From: CAYNTS01 sp964400495
GTDB lineage: Bacteria; Fidelibacterota; Marinisomatia; SCGC-AAA003-L08; D37C17
Length of the DNA: 45,964 nt
Assembly: GCA_964400495.1 (NCBI GenBank)
Contig: CAYNTS010000010.1
Span: 1-45,964 of the forward strand
Reading direction: 5' to 3'
The first letter of the stretch is position 1. Each line of letters starts with the position of its first letter. The notes under the pieces are model-generated. The model saw only the letters and a program-made list of their open reading frames with translations. It did not search any database and was not told the DNA's origin. The translations under genes and the position numbers were made by a program. Of this stretch, positions 1-8,230 are shown piece after piece.

Positions 1-178
1 CATCAGATAGTTGTAATGTAATGGTCACTAAATCACCATCTGCATCGCTTACATCATAGTAAATATCCACTATTTTACTGCCATCAGTGCGTTGGTTTGC
101 AGTTACATTTTCAACTACTGGTGGTTCTGCAAATACAAAAGAGAGCATTAGCATTAACATAAATTTATAACACTTCAT
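1..178 (-). CDS. N-terminal part of a secreted protein, possibly SUMF1-type (partial)
   Basis: The gene runs off the left edge, so only about 59 residues are visible. It starts with ATG at 178, with AAAGGA a few bases upstream. The first 16 or so residues form a signal peptide (MKCYKFMLMLMLSFVFA), followed by EPPVVENVTANQRTDGS and then VDIYYDVSDADGD. From memory, this N-terminal pattern (an Ig-like segment reading 'NVTA.QRTDGS..VDI.YD..D.DGD') precedes formylglycine-generating-enzyme (SUMF1) domains in secreted proteins of Marinimicrobia and Cloacimonadota. The catalytic domain is outside the window, so the family call is inference. Secretion is well supported. An inverted repeat at 197-230 lies just upstream. 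Confidence 0.6.
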   Translation of the reverse strand, partial: MKCYKFMLMLMLSFVFAEPPVVENVTANQRTDGSKIVDIYYDVSDADGDLVTITLQLSD

Positions 179-196
179 ATATATCCTTTCTGGTTC

Positions 197-230
197 TTAC
201 ACAGAATTATTGTATAGACTTGCTGTGTAA
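197..230. promoter_or_regulatory. 8-bp perfect inverted repeat upstream of the left-edge gene
   Basis: TTACACAG (197-204) and CTGTGTAA (223-230) are exact reverse complements separated by 18 bases. They lie 19 to 52 bases upstream of the ATG at 178. This could be an operator or a 5'-UTR hairpin; nothing in the window identifies a binding protein. Confidence 0.35.
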
Positions 231-393
231 TTGTATATCTAAATTTACACAACATATAACAGATTATAAACCTCTAAAATTTAGTCTATATATTTATATG
301 GTAATTAAGTGCCAAAAAAGGACACAGTTTTTTAGTTATTTTATGTTTGTGCTAAATTCAAGCTTATTTGGGTAGGATTAATATAGTATCTTG

Positions 394-426
394 AAAGTAA
401 CCCACGAATAAATCGTGGGTTACTTT
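394..426. repeat. Perfect 14-bp hairpin
   Basis: AAAGTAACCCACGA (394-407) and TCGTGGGTTACTTT (413-426) are exact complements around the 5-base loop ATAAA. There is no good T-run beyond the stem, so a REP-like intergenic hairpin is at least as likely as a terminator. It abuts the 95-base palindrome starting at 426. Confidence 0.75.
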
Positions 427-520
427 GTCTGAATCACTGATTATTTATGATTACACTAATTTCACTGATGTTTTTATCTGTGTTCTTCTGTGTAATCCGT
501 GCAAATCTGTGATTCTGACA
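426..520. repeat. 95-base imperfect palindromic intergenic element
   Basis: The element begins TGTCTGAATCACTGATT and ends AATCTGTGATTCTGACA, which is nearly its own reverse complement. The match continues inward through GATTACAC against GTGTAATC and CACTGAT against ATCTGTG, to a centre near GTTTTTATC. This 'AATCACTGATT...ATCTGTG' sequence resembles an intergenic repeat I recall from Bacteroidota and other FCB genomes, often near GxxExxY genes. No GxxExxY gene is present here. The arms have diverged, so it is probably an old copy. Confidence 0.7.
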
Positions 521-589
521 TTGTTTCAATCTCTGCTTACCAATCATCTGCAAGAGGGTAATATGTTTAGAATTGAAGATTTATCTTAT

Positions 590-611
590 ATTCGTCATTT
601 CGTACATTCGT
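590..611. repeat. Three TTCGT units at 8-base spacing
   Basis: ATTCGTCA, TTTCGTAC and ATTCGT follow one another every 8 bases. Similar 'ATTCGTAATTCGT' runs occur in intergenic DNA of related genomes, as far as I recall. The copy is short and could be chance. Confidence 0.4.
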
Positions 612-647
612 TGTGATTTGTTTTTTTAATTTCTTTATTTAAAAAGA

Positions 648-674
648 AAAAGGCCACTCACAGAGCGACCTTTT
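648..674 (-). terminator. Rho-independent terminator after actF
   Basis: Read on the minus strand, AAAAGG and CCTTTT close a 12-pair stem (with two wobble pairs) around a 3-base loop, followed by TTCTTTTT. It lies 26 bases past the actF stop and ends the complex III operon. The plus-strand reading also has a short T-run. Confidence 0.8.
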
Positions 675-699
675 AAAATTTTATATTTGAATATATATA

Positions 700-1866
700 T
701 TACTTTAAAGAATGTTTTAATCTAGGGTCTTGTAGTGGCAGAATTGGACTACCAAAATAGTTTTTCCAAAAAAATGCCATAAATATACCACCTATACCAA
801 GCATTGTTACAACATCTACCCATGAAAAATGAACTCCATGGTGTTGAAAACCAGGCATAACATTCCAATACATATCAAGCCAATGCATAAACACTAAAAT
901 TCCAGCCATAATTCCAATAATTTTTAAATTACGTTTTGAATTATAAAACAAAAATATTAAAAATGGTGCAATAAAATGACCAGCAATCAGTACAAGTGAA
1001 AGTGTTTTCCATGACCCCTTCCATCTTTCAAGGAACCAAAGTGTTTCTTCTGGGATATTTGTATACCAAATCAAGAAATATTGTGAAGCAGAAATGTATG
1101 CCCAAAAAACTGTGAATCCAAATGCAATTCTACCAAGGTCATGGTAATGTTTGATACTAAATTCTTTCTCTAATACTGACCTATTTCGTAAATACAAACC
1201 AATAAGTATTGTAAAGCAAATCATAGTTAAATAAGAACCACTAAAGATATAAACCCCAAACATGGTAGAAAACCAATGTGCATCCAAAGACATAAGCCAA
1301 TCAAATGATGCAAATGATACTGTTAATGCAAACAATACCGTACCTACTGCACTAATGCGTCTCATTTTAATATTGCAACCTTCACACATTGCTTTTAATG
1401 ATTGATTACGTAATGAACGCGCAATTAGAAACCAAATTGTAAAGTAGACAAATGCTCTTACAAGAAAGAATGGTTCATTAAGAAATGGAGCTTTCCTTTG
1501 TAATAATAAATCATGAGTAACTGCATCATGATGCGACCAATGATATAAGTCGTGAACACCAAACAAGGCAATTGGAATAAAAAATATGGATAGAATAGGC
1601 ATACTTACCATTACTGCCTCAGCAATCCTACGCAAAACTACACTCCAATGGGCATTTGTTAAATGATGCATTAACACAAAAAACAGTCCACCAAGCCCAA
1701 GTGTTACCCAAAAAGCAAATGCTACTAAATATGAATGAAAAAATTGCTGACTATCCATTAAATATGCTGGGATACAAAGTATTAAACCAATGATTCCAAT
1801 AAAAAAATGCTTCTTTGTAAGTCCTTTTGAATCTTCAATTACAAATGTTTCTTTATTTAATACCAT
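700..1866 (-). CDS. actF: Alternative complex III subunit F, quinol-oxidoreductase membrane protein
   Basis: The 388-residue protein is almost entirely membrane-spanning, about ten helices, with short polar links. It matches ActF, the second NrfD/PsrC-like subunit of alternative complex III, which forms part of the membrane quinol-oxidising core. Position supports the call: it is the last gene of an actABCDEF run and begins one base after the actE stop. The family-typical features seen are a conserved aromatic/His loop (LYHWSHHDA near residues 107-115) and the segment FASFDWLMSLDAHWFSTMFG near residue 190. A terminator follows directly. The C-terminus (PRLKHSLK) is soluble. I am confident of the family; the F designation rests on order and length, since ActC is the longer homologue. 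Confidence 0.9.
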   Translation of the reverse strand: MVLNKETFVIEDSKGLTKKHFFIGIIGLILCIPAYLMDSQQFFHSYLVAFAFWVTLGLGGLFFVLMHHLTNAHWSVVLRRIAEAVMVSMPILSIFFIPIALFGVHDLYHWSHHDAVTHDLLLQRKAPFLNEPFFLVRAFVYFTIWFLIARSLRNQSLKAMCEGCNIKMRRISAVGTVLFALTVSFASFDWLMSLDAHWFSTMFGVYIFSGSYLTMICFTILIGLYLRNRSVLEKEFSIKHYHDLGRIAFGFTVFWAYISASQYFLIWYTNIPEETLWFLERWKGSWKTLSLVLIAGHFIAPFLIFLFYNSKRNLKIIGIMAGILVFMHWLDMYWNVMPGFQHHGVHFSWVDVVTMLGIGGIFMAFFWKNYFGSPILPLQDPRLKHSLK

Positions 1867-1867
1867 A

Positions 1868-2470
1868 TTAATTCATATCCTTTTTATCATCAGTATGAAG
1901 ATTGGTTAACTTATTTTTTTCATTAAGTTGCAATGCTCTCACATAAGCTACTATTGACCATCTATCATTTGTGGGAATTTGATGGGCATAAGATGGCATG
2001 ATTGCACTACCATTTGTGATAATATCAAATAATTTCCCATCTGTCATATCTAATACTCTGTCGGAATGCATAGATGCTGACATAGGATAACCATGTTTTG
2101 TTATAATGCCGTCACCATATCCCACCTCGCTGTGGCAGGGTGCGCAAAATATATCATACCGTTCATGACCACGTATAACATCATTTTCTACAATGTCAAA
2201 TGGAATTTCTTTAATAAAATTTCCTTTTGTGTTTTTACCCGTATAAAATTGTGTATTTTCTTGCAAATAACCTCTTGCTATAGTTCCCTCTACTGGTGTT
2301 CTCATGGTCATTTTATCTGAAAAGAATGTACTCTCTGATTGCGGGTCATACCGTTCCACTGTGTCCATATTTGGATTTAAATGAATAGGCGTTTTTGTTG
2401 ACTTAGACCCTTGACATCCTATAAAAATACTTAGCGTTAAAATAAAAATTAGTTTTAATAAAATATTCAT
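1868..2470 (-). CDS. actE: Alternative complex III subunit E, monohaem cytochrome c lipoprotein
   Basis: I choose the ATG at 2470, one base past the actD stop, rather than the longer frame from 2503, because it gives a clean lipoprotein signal (MNILLKLIFILTLSIFIGC, lipidated Cys19) and a 200-residue protein. One c-type haem site, CAPCH, lies at residues 109-113. A Met in SAIMPSYAHQ (about residue 158) is the likely sixth ligand. This is the ActE architecture: a periplasmic cytochrome c that takes part in electron exit from complex III. No strong Shine-Dalgarno precedes the chosen ATG, so translation is probably coupled to actD. Confidence 0.9.
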   Translation of the reverse strand: MNILLKLIFILTLSIFIGCQGSKSTKTPIHLNPNMDTVERYDPQSESTFFSDKMTMRTPVEGTIARGYLQENTQFYTGKNTKGNFIKEIPFDIVENDVIRGHERYDIFCAPCHSEVGYGDGIITKHGYPMSASMHSDRVLDMTDGKLFDIITNGSAIMPSYAHQIPTNDRWSIVAYVRALQLNEKNKLTNLHTDDKKDMN

Positions 2471-2471
2471 A

Positions 2472-2999
2472 TTAATTATGTATAATCTCCAAATTAGACC
2501 CACCTAGTGATTCCATAAATGATACCGTCTTAACTTCATCAAACTGAGAATCAGAACTCTCGATGCATAGAAAAAAACCATCATCTGTAGCTTTTTCAAA
2601 ATTTACTGAATTAAACAAAGGATGATGATAGGTTGGTAGTTTATTCATTCCAAACATACCAAAAACTGCAGCAGAAGCACCTCCGATTACCATTAAACCA
2701 AAAGTAATAATAATAAATGCTTGCCAACTAAAAAATGGTTTACCAGAAATTACCATAGGATATGCGATAACACTTGACCACCATTGCAAAGTTAATCCAG
2801 CTATCGCACCCAGAAATGCTGATATTCCAACAATATATCCAATCATTGATCGTTTCAGACCCATTGCATCATCTAATCCATGAATTGGAAAAGGTGAAAA
2901 GCAATCAAATTTTGTGACACCTTTGTCTCGTACTTTTTCAGCTGCATGTAATAATTCTGCAGGGTTTTTAAATTCTGCTAAAACACCATATATACTCAT
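2472..2999 (-). CDS. actD: Alternative complex III subunit D (DUF3341)
   Basis: The 175-residue protein has the ActD layout. A soluble N-terminal ferredoxin-like region begins MSIYGVLAEFKNPAELLHAA and includes the DUF3341 hallmark 'FDCFSPFPIHGLD'. Two membrane helices follow at roughly residues 55-75 and 90-115, then a soluble C-terminal tail. The start overlaps the actC stop by one base (TAATG), and actE follows after one base, so it is translated within the operon. Its role is structural: it binds the ActC/ActF membrane core. No cofactor motif is present, as expected. Confidence 0.92.
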   Translation of the reverse strand: MSIYGVLAEFKNPAELLHAAEKVRDKGVTKFDCFSPFPIHGLDDAMGLKRSMIGYIVGISAFLGAIAGLTLQWWSSVIAYPMVISGKPFFSWQAFIIITFGLMVIGGASAAVFGMFGMNKLPTYHHPLFNSVNFEKATDDGFFLCIESSDSQFDEVKTVSFMESLGGSNLEIIHN

Positions 3000-4417
3000 T
3001 ATTTTCCCTCCGAGTGATAATTATGAGGATCTGCTTGAGGTAATACACCTTTTACTTCTGCAATTGAAATCATAGGCAAAAATCGTAAAAACAATAAAAA
3101 GAATGTGAAGAACAATCCAAATGAGCCAATAAATGTAATTATATCCCAAAATGTTGGAGAGAAATAATCCCAGTTTGCTGGAAGGAAATCTCTCGAAAGT
3201 GATGTAGCAGTAATTACAAATCTTTCAAACCACATACCAATGTTAATAAAAATTGATGCTACAAATAATACTTTAGTATTTGTTCTTAATTTTTGTGACC
3301 AAAATAATTGAGGTACAATAACATTGCAAGAAATCATCGTCCAATATGCCCAAGCATACGGACCGAAAGCCCTATTTACAAATGCAAATGCTTCATAAAT
3401 ATTACCACTATACCATGCAATGAAAAACTCCATTGAATATGCATATCCTACCATTGAACCAGTTACTAGCATAATTTTTGCCATTTTGTCGAAATGGTTA
3501 TTTGTGATAAAATCTTTTAAACCAAAGAATTTTCGTGCAGGAATTGCAAGTGTTGTTACCATTGCAAAACCTGAGAATACTGCCCCTGCAACAAAGTACG
3601 GAGGGAAAATTGTGGTATGCCACCCAGGAACTAAACTAGTTGCAAAGTCTGTACTAACCACTGAGTGAACAGAAAGCACAAGTGGTGTTGCTAAACCTGC
3701 TAACATTAAGTATGCTAGTTCATAATGTTGCCAATGTCTATTGCTTCCCCTCCAACCGAGTGAAAATAATCCAAGTACTATTTTTCGTGTTCGAGTTTTA
3801 GCTCTGTCTCTTAGAGTAGCTAAATCTGGTATAAGACCAACATACCAAAATAATAATGAAACAGTAAAATAAATACTTACAGCAAAAACGTCCCATAGGA
3901 GTGGACTTCTAAAATTGGGCCACATTGCCATTTGATTTGGAAGTGGAAACATATAGTATGCCATCCAAATTCGTCCTACATGAATTCCAGGAAATAGTAA
4001 AGCACAAATAACAGCAAAAATGGTCATTGCCTCAGCAAATCTATTAATTGAAGTTCTCCATTGTTGTCTAAAAAGGAAAAGTACAGCTGAAATAAGTGTA
4101 CCAGCATGTCCAATACCTACCCAAAACACAAAATTAACAATTGCCCAACCCCAACCGACAGGATTATTTAACCCCCAAATTCCGGTACCTTCCCATATTA
4201 AAAATCCAACAGAACCTAATAATATCATCAGTACAGAAACAGCTAATCCAAAACCTAAATACCAAGCTTGGGGTGTTTTCCCTTCCACAATGCTACTAAT
4301 TTTGTCAGTTACAGTTTTAAATGATTGACCACCAGTAATAAGTACTTCTGTTTCTACCGCTGGAGCACTTACTGCTAAAGCTTCTTCAGGTGATCTTTGT
4401 GGTATATTTTTTTTCAT
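2999..4417 (-). CDS. actC: Alternative complex III subunit C, NrfD/PsrC-like quinone-binding protein
   Basis: This is a 472-residue polytopic membrane protein with about ten helices after a soluble N-terminal stretch of about 55 residues. The NrfD-family signature is clear: WVGIGHAGTLISAVLFLFRQ near residue 100, then PGIHVGRIWMAYYMFPLPNQ near residue 145. ActC provides the proposed quinol-binding site next to the Fe-S module of ActB. It lies 15 bases after actB and overlaps actD by one base. Length and order match known act operons. Nothing unusual is visible. Confidence 0.93.
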   Translation of the reverse strand: MKKNIPQRSPEEALAVSAPAVETEVLITGGQSFKTVTDKISSIVEGKTPQAWYLGFGLAVSVLMILLGSVGFLIWEGTGIWGLNNPVGWGWAIVNFVFWVGIGHAGTLISAVLFLFRQQWRTSINRFAEAMTIFAVICALLFPGIHVGRIWMAYYMFPLPNQMAMWPNFRSPLLWDVFAVSIYFTVSLLFWYVGLIPDLATLRDRAKTRTRKIVLGLFSLGWRGSNRHWQHYELAYLMLAGLATPLVLSVHSVVSTDFATSLVPGWHTTIFPPYFVAGAVFSGFAMVTTLAIPARKFFGLKDFITNNHFDKMAKIMLVTGSMVGYAYSMEFFIAWYSGNIYEAFAFVNRAFGPYAWAYWTMISCNVIVPQLFWSQKLRTNTKVLFVASIFINIGMWFERFVITATSLSRDFLPANWDYFSPTFWDIITFIGSFGLFFTFFLLFLRFLPMISIAEVKGVLPQADPHNYHSEGK

Positions 4418-4432
4418 GTATCCTTTTCTACC

Positions 4433-7400
4433 TTAAGAATTCAATTCTGGATGTGGGTTTCTAAGTTTGGCTAAATAAGAAGTTCTTGTTCCTAAATTTA
4501 GTTCTCCAAGAAGTAAATAATTTTTATTTTGCTCTTTTAATTTAGAAACTTTACTATTCGGATCATTAATATTACCAAACACAATTGCTTCAGATGGACA
4601 CGTTTGTTGACACGCTGCAATTACATCACCATCATTTAACTCAACGTTATCATTTTTAGCAGTAATTTCTGCCTTTTTAATACGTTGAACACAATATGTG
4701 CATTTTTCCATAACACCCCTAAACCGAACAGTTACATCAGGATTTTGAGCCATTTGTACTACTTCTGGCATATCTTTTGTATAATTATGGAAATTAAATC
4801 GTCTTACTTTGTAAGGACAATTGTTCGCACAATATCGTGTTCCAATACAACGATTATACACCATTGTATTTAATCCTTCATCATCATGTGTTGTTGCAGC
4901 TACAGGACATACAGCTTCACACGGTGCCATTTCACAATGCTGACAACCAACTGGTTGAAGCGCGATTTCAGGATTATCAATATCATCACCTTTGAAATAT
5001 CTATCAATTCGAATCCAAGACATCTCACGACCTTTTTCTACTTCTTCTTTTCCAACAACTGGAATATTATTTTCACTTTGGCAAGCAATACTGCATGCAT
5101 TGCAACCGTTGCAAACATTTAAATCAATTGCCATTCCCCATTGGTAACCAGTATCATATTTATGTCGTTCCCACATAGATGGCAATTTACCATCTTTCTC
5201 AATAGTCTTTTCAGCATATTGTTTTGCAAAATCTGGATTAGATTGATAATCGTCTAAAGAAGATTCACGTACAATATCTGGCAATCGTTCTTGGATTGCA
5301 TCTTTTGCTAATCTTTCTAAGTCCATTCCGTGATGATCTTGTGTAGAAGCAATATTAACAATAGTGCCAGTACCTGTAATTGAAGCGTTTGAAATACTGG
5401 TAGCAGAAAAGGAAAAAATTGGCAAGATATTAGCTCCAGCTGAATCTGCAATTCTACCATTCATATTTCTGCCATAACCCATTGTTAGTGTAATTGAATT
5501 ATCAGCATGTCCGGGCATTATCCAAGCAGGGATTGATATTGAATTTATACCATTATTGATGGTAATTATTTCTTCATTTGCAATACCTAACTTTTTAGCT
5601 GTACTCAAACTTATCTGGGCAACATTTTCCCAAGTTACTTTTGTAATTGGATCAGAAGACTCCATCATCCAACCATTGTTGGAATAGCTACCATCAAACG
5701 TTGAGTTTGAAGGTAAAAGCGTAATTTCAATTGCTTCTTCGTCAAAGTTTGCAGAATATGTTTTAAGATTTTGTGCTAATCGACTAGCTTTTAATTTTGT
5801 TTTTTTGGATTTATAGCTACTACCACTTAATACACCATCGTGTAATGCTTTTCTCCATTTACTTCCAGAATTAGAAGCATTGAATGTCTTAAAGGTCTTC
5901 TTTGTAAAATCATGGTAAGTATCGTCATTACCTAAAAGAATACTAACAAACTCCCCCATTGACTTTGTATCAAATAGAGGTGCTATTAATGGCTGAATTA
6001 TACTATATGTACCATCAAAAGAACGCGTATCACCCCAACTCTCTAATACATGTGACTCTGGTAAATGCCAATTTACTGCTTGAGCAGTTTCATCTGCATG
6101 AGAACCTAAGAAAATTGTATGTTTAACTTTCGTCAGTGCATTTTTAAAATCTAAATTCACCGCATCATACACAGGATTTGCACCTAAAATCACACATGTT
6201 GAATATTCATTATTTTTCATTTTACTAACTGCATGAAACAAATTATTTTTATTTGATAAAACCATTTCATCTGTAGAATAATAAGAAACTGTTTTATTAT
6301 TATTTTTCAATGATTCATTTATAGCAAACACTAACGCATGTATCTCAGCAGATTGGTTTCTACCAGCAACAATAAGGCTTTTACCTTTTGCTTTTGTTAA
6401 ATCTTTTGCCAAAACTTTTAAAAATTGTTTATTCTCTTTGTAGTGTCCGAAACCTTTTAGGTTTGAGGAACTGATAATATTATTACCTAACTTGCGTAAT
6501 TCGTTAGCCAAAGTAGCAATAAAAGATGGAATTTGAGAATTTTGAATTCGTAGCCTATGGTCAGCCATACTACCTGTTACAGATAGTGATGATTCAACAG
6601 CATATAATCTATTCATTGAATCATTTTCATTATCAACGCGACGTTTAGATGAAAAACCAATTGTATTTGATACACTATTGCTTTCCAATTGCATAAAATC
6701 AGCATCTAATGACAATACTACATCAGCTTTGTCAAAGTGATAAACAGGTTGGTATTTTTTGCCAGTAGCAATATGAAGACCATTGTAAATATTTTCATCA
6801 TTCACAGCGTCATAAACTATCCATTGTGCTTTTGGAAATGTTTTGCTAAATAATTTCTTTGTCCTTAATAAAGAAGGTGAATTAAATGAATTTGAAATTA
6901 CAATTAATCCTTTACCTTTGTTTTGAGAATACTGTTCTTTTAATTTTGCCCAATCTTCTGAAAATGCATCCCATGTAGATTCATTACCATTAAGAGCAGG
7001 TATTTGAGCTCTATCTGGATCATACAAATTCAATATTGAAGCTTGTGTAAATGCATCAGCTTTACCTAAAGATGAAGAATGTTTCTCATTACCTTCAATT
7101 TTAGTTGGTCTTCCTTCATGAGATTCAACAACAACTCCAAGAGCATTAACCCCAAAAGGAATAGATGTTGCATAATAATTAGGAATCCCTGGTATTATAT
7201 TTTCAGGTGCTGCGACATAGGGTAATATTTTTTCAACAGGTCGTCTGCACCCTGCTAATCCAGCTAATGCCATTGATGCGCCCATTAACGATAAAAATTT
7301 CTTTCGTGAAATTGCTGATGGTAGTTCGTCAGTTCCGCCAGGAAACTCTTCTTGAAGAAATGTATTAAACTGAGGTGTATCTGCCAATTCGTTTAAACTT

Positions 7401-7441
7401 TTCCAGTATTGTTTCCCTTTTTTGTTCTTAATTTCAATCAT
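4433..7441 (-). CDS. actB: Alternative complex III subunit B, molybdopterin-like plus Fe-S subunit
   Basis: The start is taken as ATG at 7441, which overlaps the actA stop as ATGA, giving 1002 residues. The N-terminus has a Tat-like signal (SRKKFLSLMGASMALAGLAGC) that also carries a lipobox Cys. The large middle region is the molybdopterin-oxidoreductase-like domain B1, which carries no cofactor in characterised complexes. The last ~230 residues are the B2 ferredoxin domain with four cysteine clusters: CNGCNACSIAC (starting about residue 777), CQHCEMAPCEAVCP, CIGTRYCANNCPY, and CTYCVQRI with CQQTCP. This predicts three [4Fe-4S] and one [3Fe-4S] cluster. It passes electrons from quinol to the cytochromes ActA and ActE. 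Confidence 0.95.
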   Translation of the reverse strand: MIEIKNKKGKQYWKSLNELADTPQFNTFLQEEFPGGTDELPSAISRKKFLSLMGASMALAGLAGCRRPVEKILPYVAAPENIIPGIPNYYATSIPFGVNALGVVVESHEGRPTKIEGNEKHSSSLGKADAFTQASILNLYDPDRAQIPALNGNESTWDAFSEDWAKLKEQYSQNKGKGLIVISNSFNSPSLLRTKKLFSKTFPKAQWIVYDAVNDENIYNGLHIATGKKYQPVYHFDKADVVLSLDADFMQLESNSVSNTIGFSSKRRVDNENDSMNRLYAVESSLSVTGSMADHRLRIQNSQIPSFIATLANELRKLGNNIISSSNLKGFGHYKENKQFLKVLAKDLTKAKGKSLIVAGRNQSAEIHALVFAINESLKNNNKTVSYYSTDEMVLSNKNNLFHAVSKMKNNEYSTCVILGANPVYDAVNLDFKNALTKVKHTIFLGSHADETAQAVNWHLPESHVLESWGDTRSFDGTYSIIQPLIAPLFDTKSMGEFVSILLGNDDTYHDFTKKTFKTFNASNSGSKWRKALHDGVLSGSSYKSKKTKLKASRLAQNLKTYSANFDEEAIEITLLPSNSTFDGSYSNNGWMMESSDPITKVTWENVAQISLSTAKKLGIANEEIITINNGINSISIPAWIMPGHADNSITLTMGYGRNMNGRIADSAGANILPIFSFSATSISNASITGTGTIVNIASTQDHHGMDLERLAKDAIQERLPDIVRESSLDDYQSNPDFAKQYAEKTIEKDGKLPSMWERHKYDTGYQWGMAIDLNVCNGCNACSIACQSENNIPVVGKEEVEKGREMSWIRIDRYFKGDDIDNPEIALQPVGCQHCEMAPCEAVCPVAATTHDDEGLNTMVYNRCIGTRYCANNCPYKVRRFNFHNYTKDMPEVVQMAQNPDVTVRFRGVMEKCTYCVQRIKKAEITAKNDNVELNDGDVIAACQQTCPSEAIVFGNINDPNSKVSKLKEQNKNYLLLGELNLGTRTSYLAKLRNPHPELNS

Positions 7442-8085
7442 CGATGACATCCTGTACAATCTTCTGGTGGGGTAATATCTCTCTCTTTGACTAATTTTGC
7501 ACCAATCTCAATTTGATGTGTGTTTGGTAACCAATTCATATCGGTAACTTGATCCAAAGGTCTCAAGTGTGGAGCTGGATTTCTATGACAATCCAAACAC
7601 CAACCCATACTTAACGATTCAACTTGATAGACTACATCCATTTGATCAACTCGACCATGACAGCTACTACATCCAACACCTACATTAATATGTGCAGAGT
7701 GATTAAAGTATGCATAGTCAGGTACTTTATGAATTCTAACCCATTCGATTGGAGTATTGTTTTCCCAACTTTTATTTACTTCTGCAAGTTTTTCACTATC
7801 ATTTTTTACAACTTTGTGACAGTTCATACATGTTTGTGTTGGAGGAATTGATGCATAATTTGATTCTTCAACACCAGTGTGGCAATATCTACAATCAATA
7901 TTCATTTCTCCTGCATGAAGTTTGTGTGAATATTCTACAGGTTGATTAGGTTGATATCCTGCATCTGTAAATTTGGGTGAGGCATAATAGTAGAAAAAGA
8001 AAATAATTCCTAAAATTAAAAGGACTTTAATTGCTAATACGTTTATGGGTGCTTTATTTGCCCATTTTGGAAAAATCTGTGCCGT
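7438..8085 (-). CDS. actA: Alternative complex III subunit A, pentahaem cytochrome c, with ACG start
   Basis: Five CxxCH haem motifs are present, starting at residues 65 (CRYCH), 86 (CMNCH), 139 (CSSCH), 163 (CLDCH) and 210 (CTGCH), giving the ActA pentahaem signature. The first ATG in frame is at 7905, but that would delete the membrane anchor (about residues 15-34). Upstream the frame stays open to a TAA at 8098-8100 and reads ACG-AQIFPKWANKAPINV. ActA proteins I recall begin MAQIF, so the ACG at 8085-8083 sits exactly where the ATG belongs, eight bases after AAGGAG. No ATG, GTG or TTG occurs in frame between. Either translation starts at ACG or this is a base error or polymorphism. The 215-residue product matches the family length. 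Confidence 0.88.
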   Translation of the reverse strand, partial: TAQIFPKWANKAPINVLAIKVLLILGIIFFFYYYASPKFTDAGYQPNQPVEYSHKLHAGEMNIDCRYCHTGVEESNYASIPPTQTCMNCHKVVKNDSEKLAEVNKSWENNTPIEWVRIHKVPDYAYFNHSAHINVGVGCSSCHGRVDQMDVVYQVESLSMGWCLDCHRNPAPHLRPLDQVTDMNWLPNTHQIEIGAKLVKERDITPPEDCTGCHR

Positions 8086-8099
8086 GGCAAGTACTCCTT
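8083..8099 (-). promoter_or_regulatory. Ribosome binding site and ACG start of actA
   Basis: On the minus strand AAGGAG (8099-8094) is followed by eight bases and then ACG (8085-8083). The spacing is ideal for initiation, and the next codons encode the conserved AQIF. This site decides the actA start. Confidence 0.7.
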
Positions 8100-8230
8100 A
8101 TAGTTTATAATTTCTAGCTAAATTGTTAGTGATAAATAATATGTTGCACCTATTTTTGATATTTAGATACAAATATATCGTCAAATTTATTAAGTAATAT
8201 AAAAACCGTGCAAGAAATTAAGTGAAGATT

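Larger units (their letters stand above)
179..699. other. Long intergenic region with repeats
   Basis: About 520 bases contain no credible gene. In order they hold an 8-bp inverted repeat (197-230), AT-rich sequence, a perfect 14-bp hairpin (394-426), a 95-base imperfect palindrome (426-520), a short TTCGT-unit repeat (590-611) and a terminator hairpin (648-674). A 63-codon open frame crosses the palindrome but looks like chance. Confidence 0.7.

Noticed and set aside
425..616. 63-codon plus-strand open frame
   Set aside because: It runs across the palindromic repeat and the TTCGT repeat, has no ribosome site and no family resemblance.
7438..7905. Shorter actA starting at the ATG at 7905
   Set aside because: It removes the membrane anchor and about 60 residues that fit the family, and lacks the ideal AAGGAG found before the ACG.
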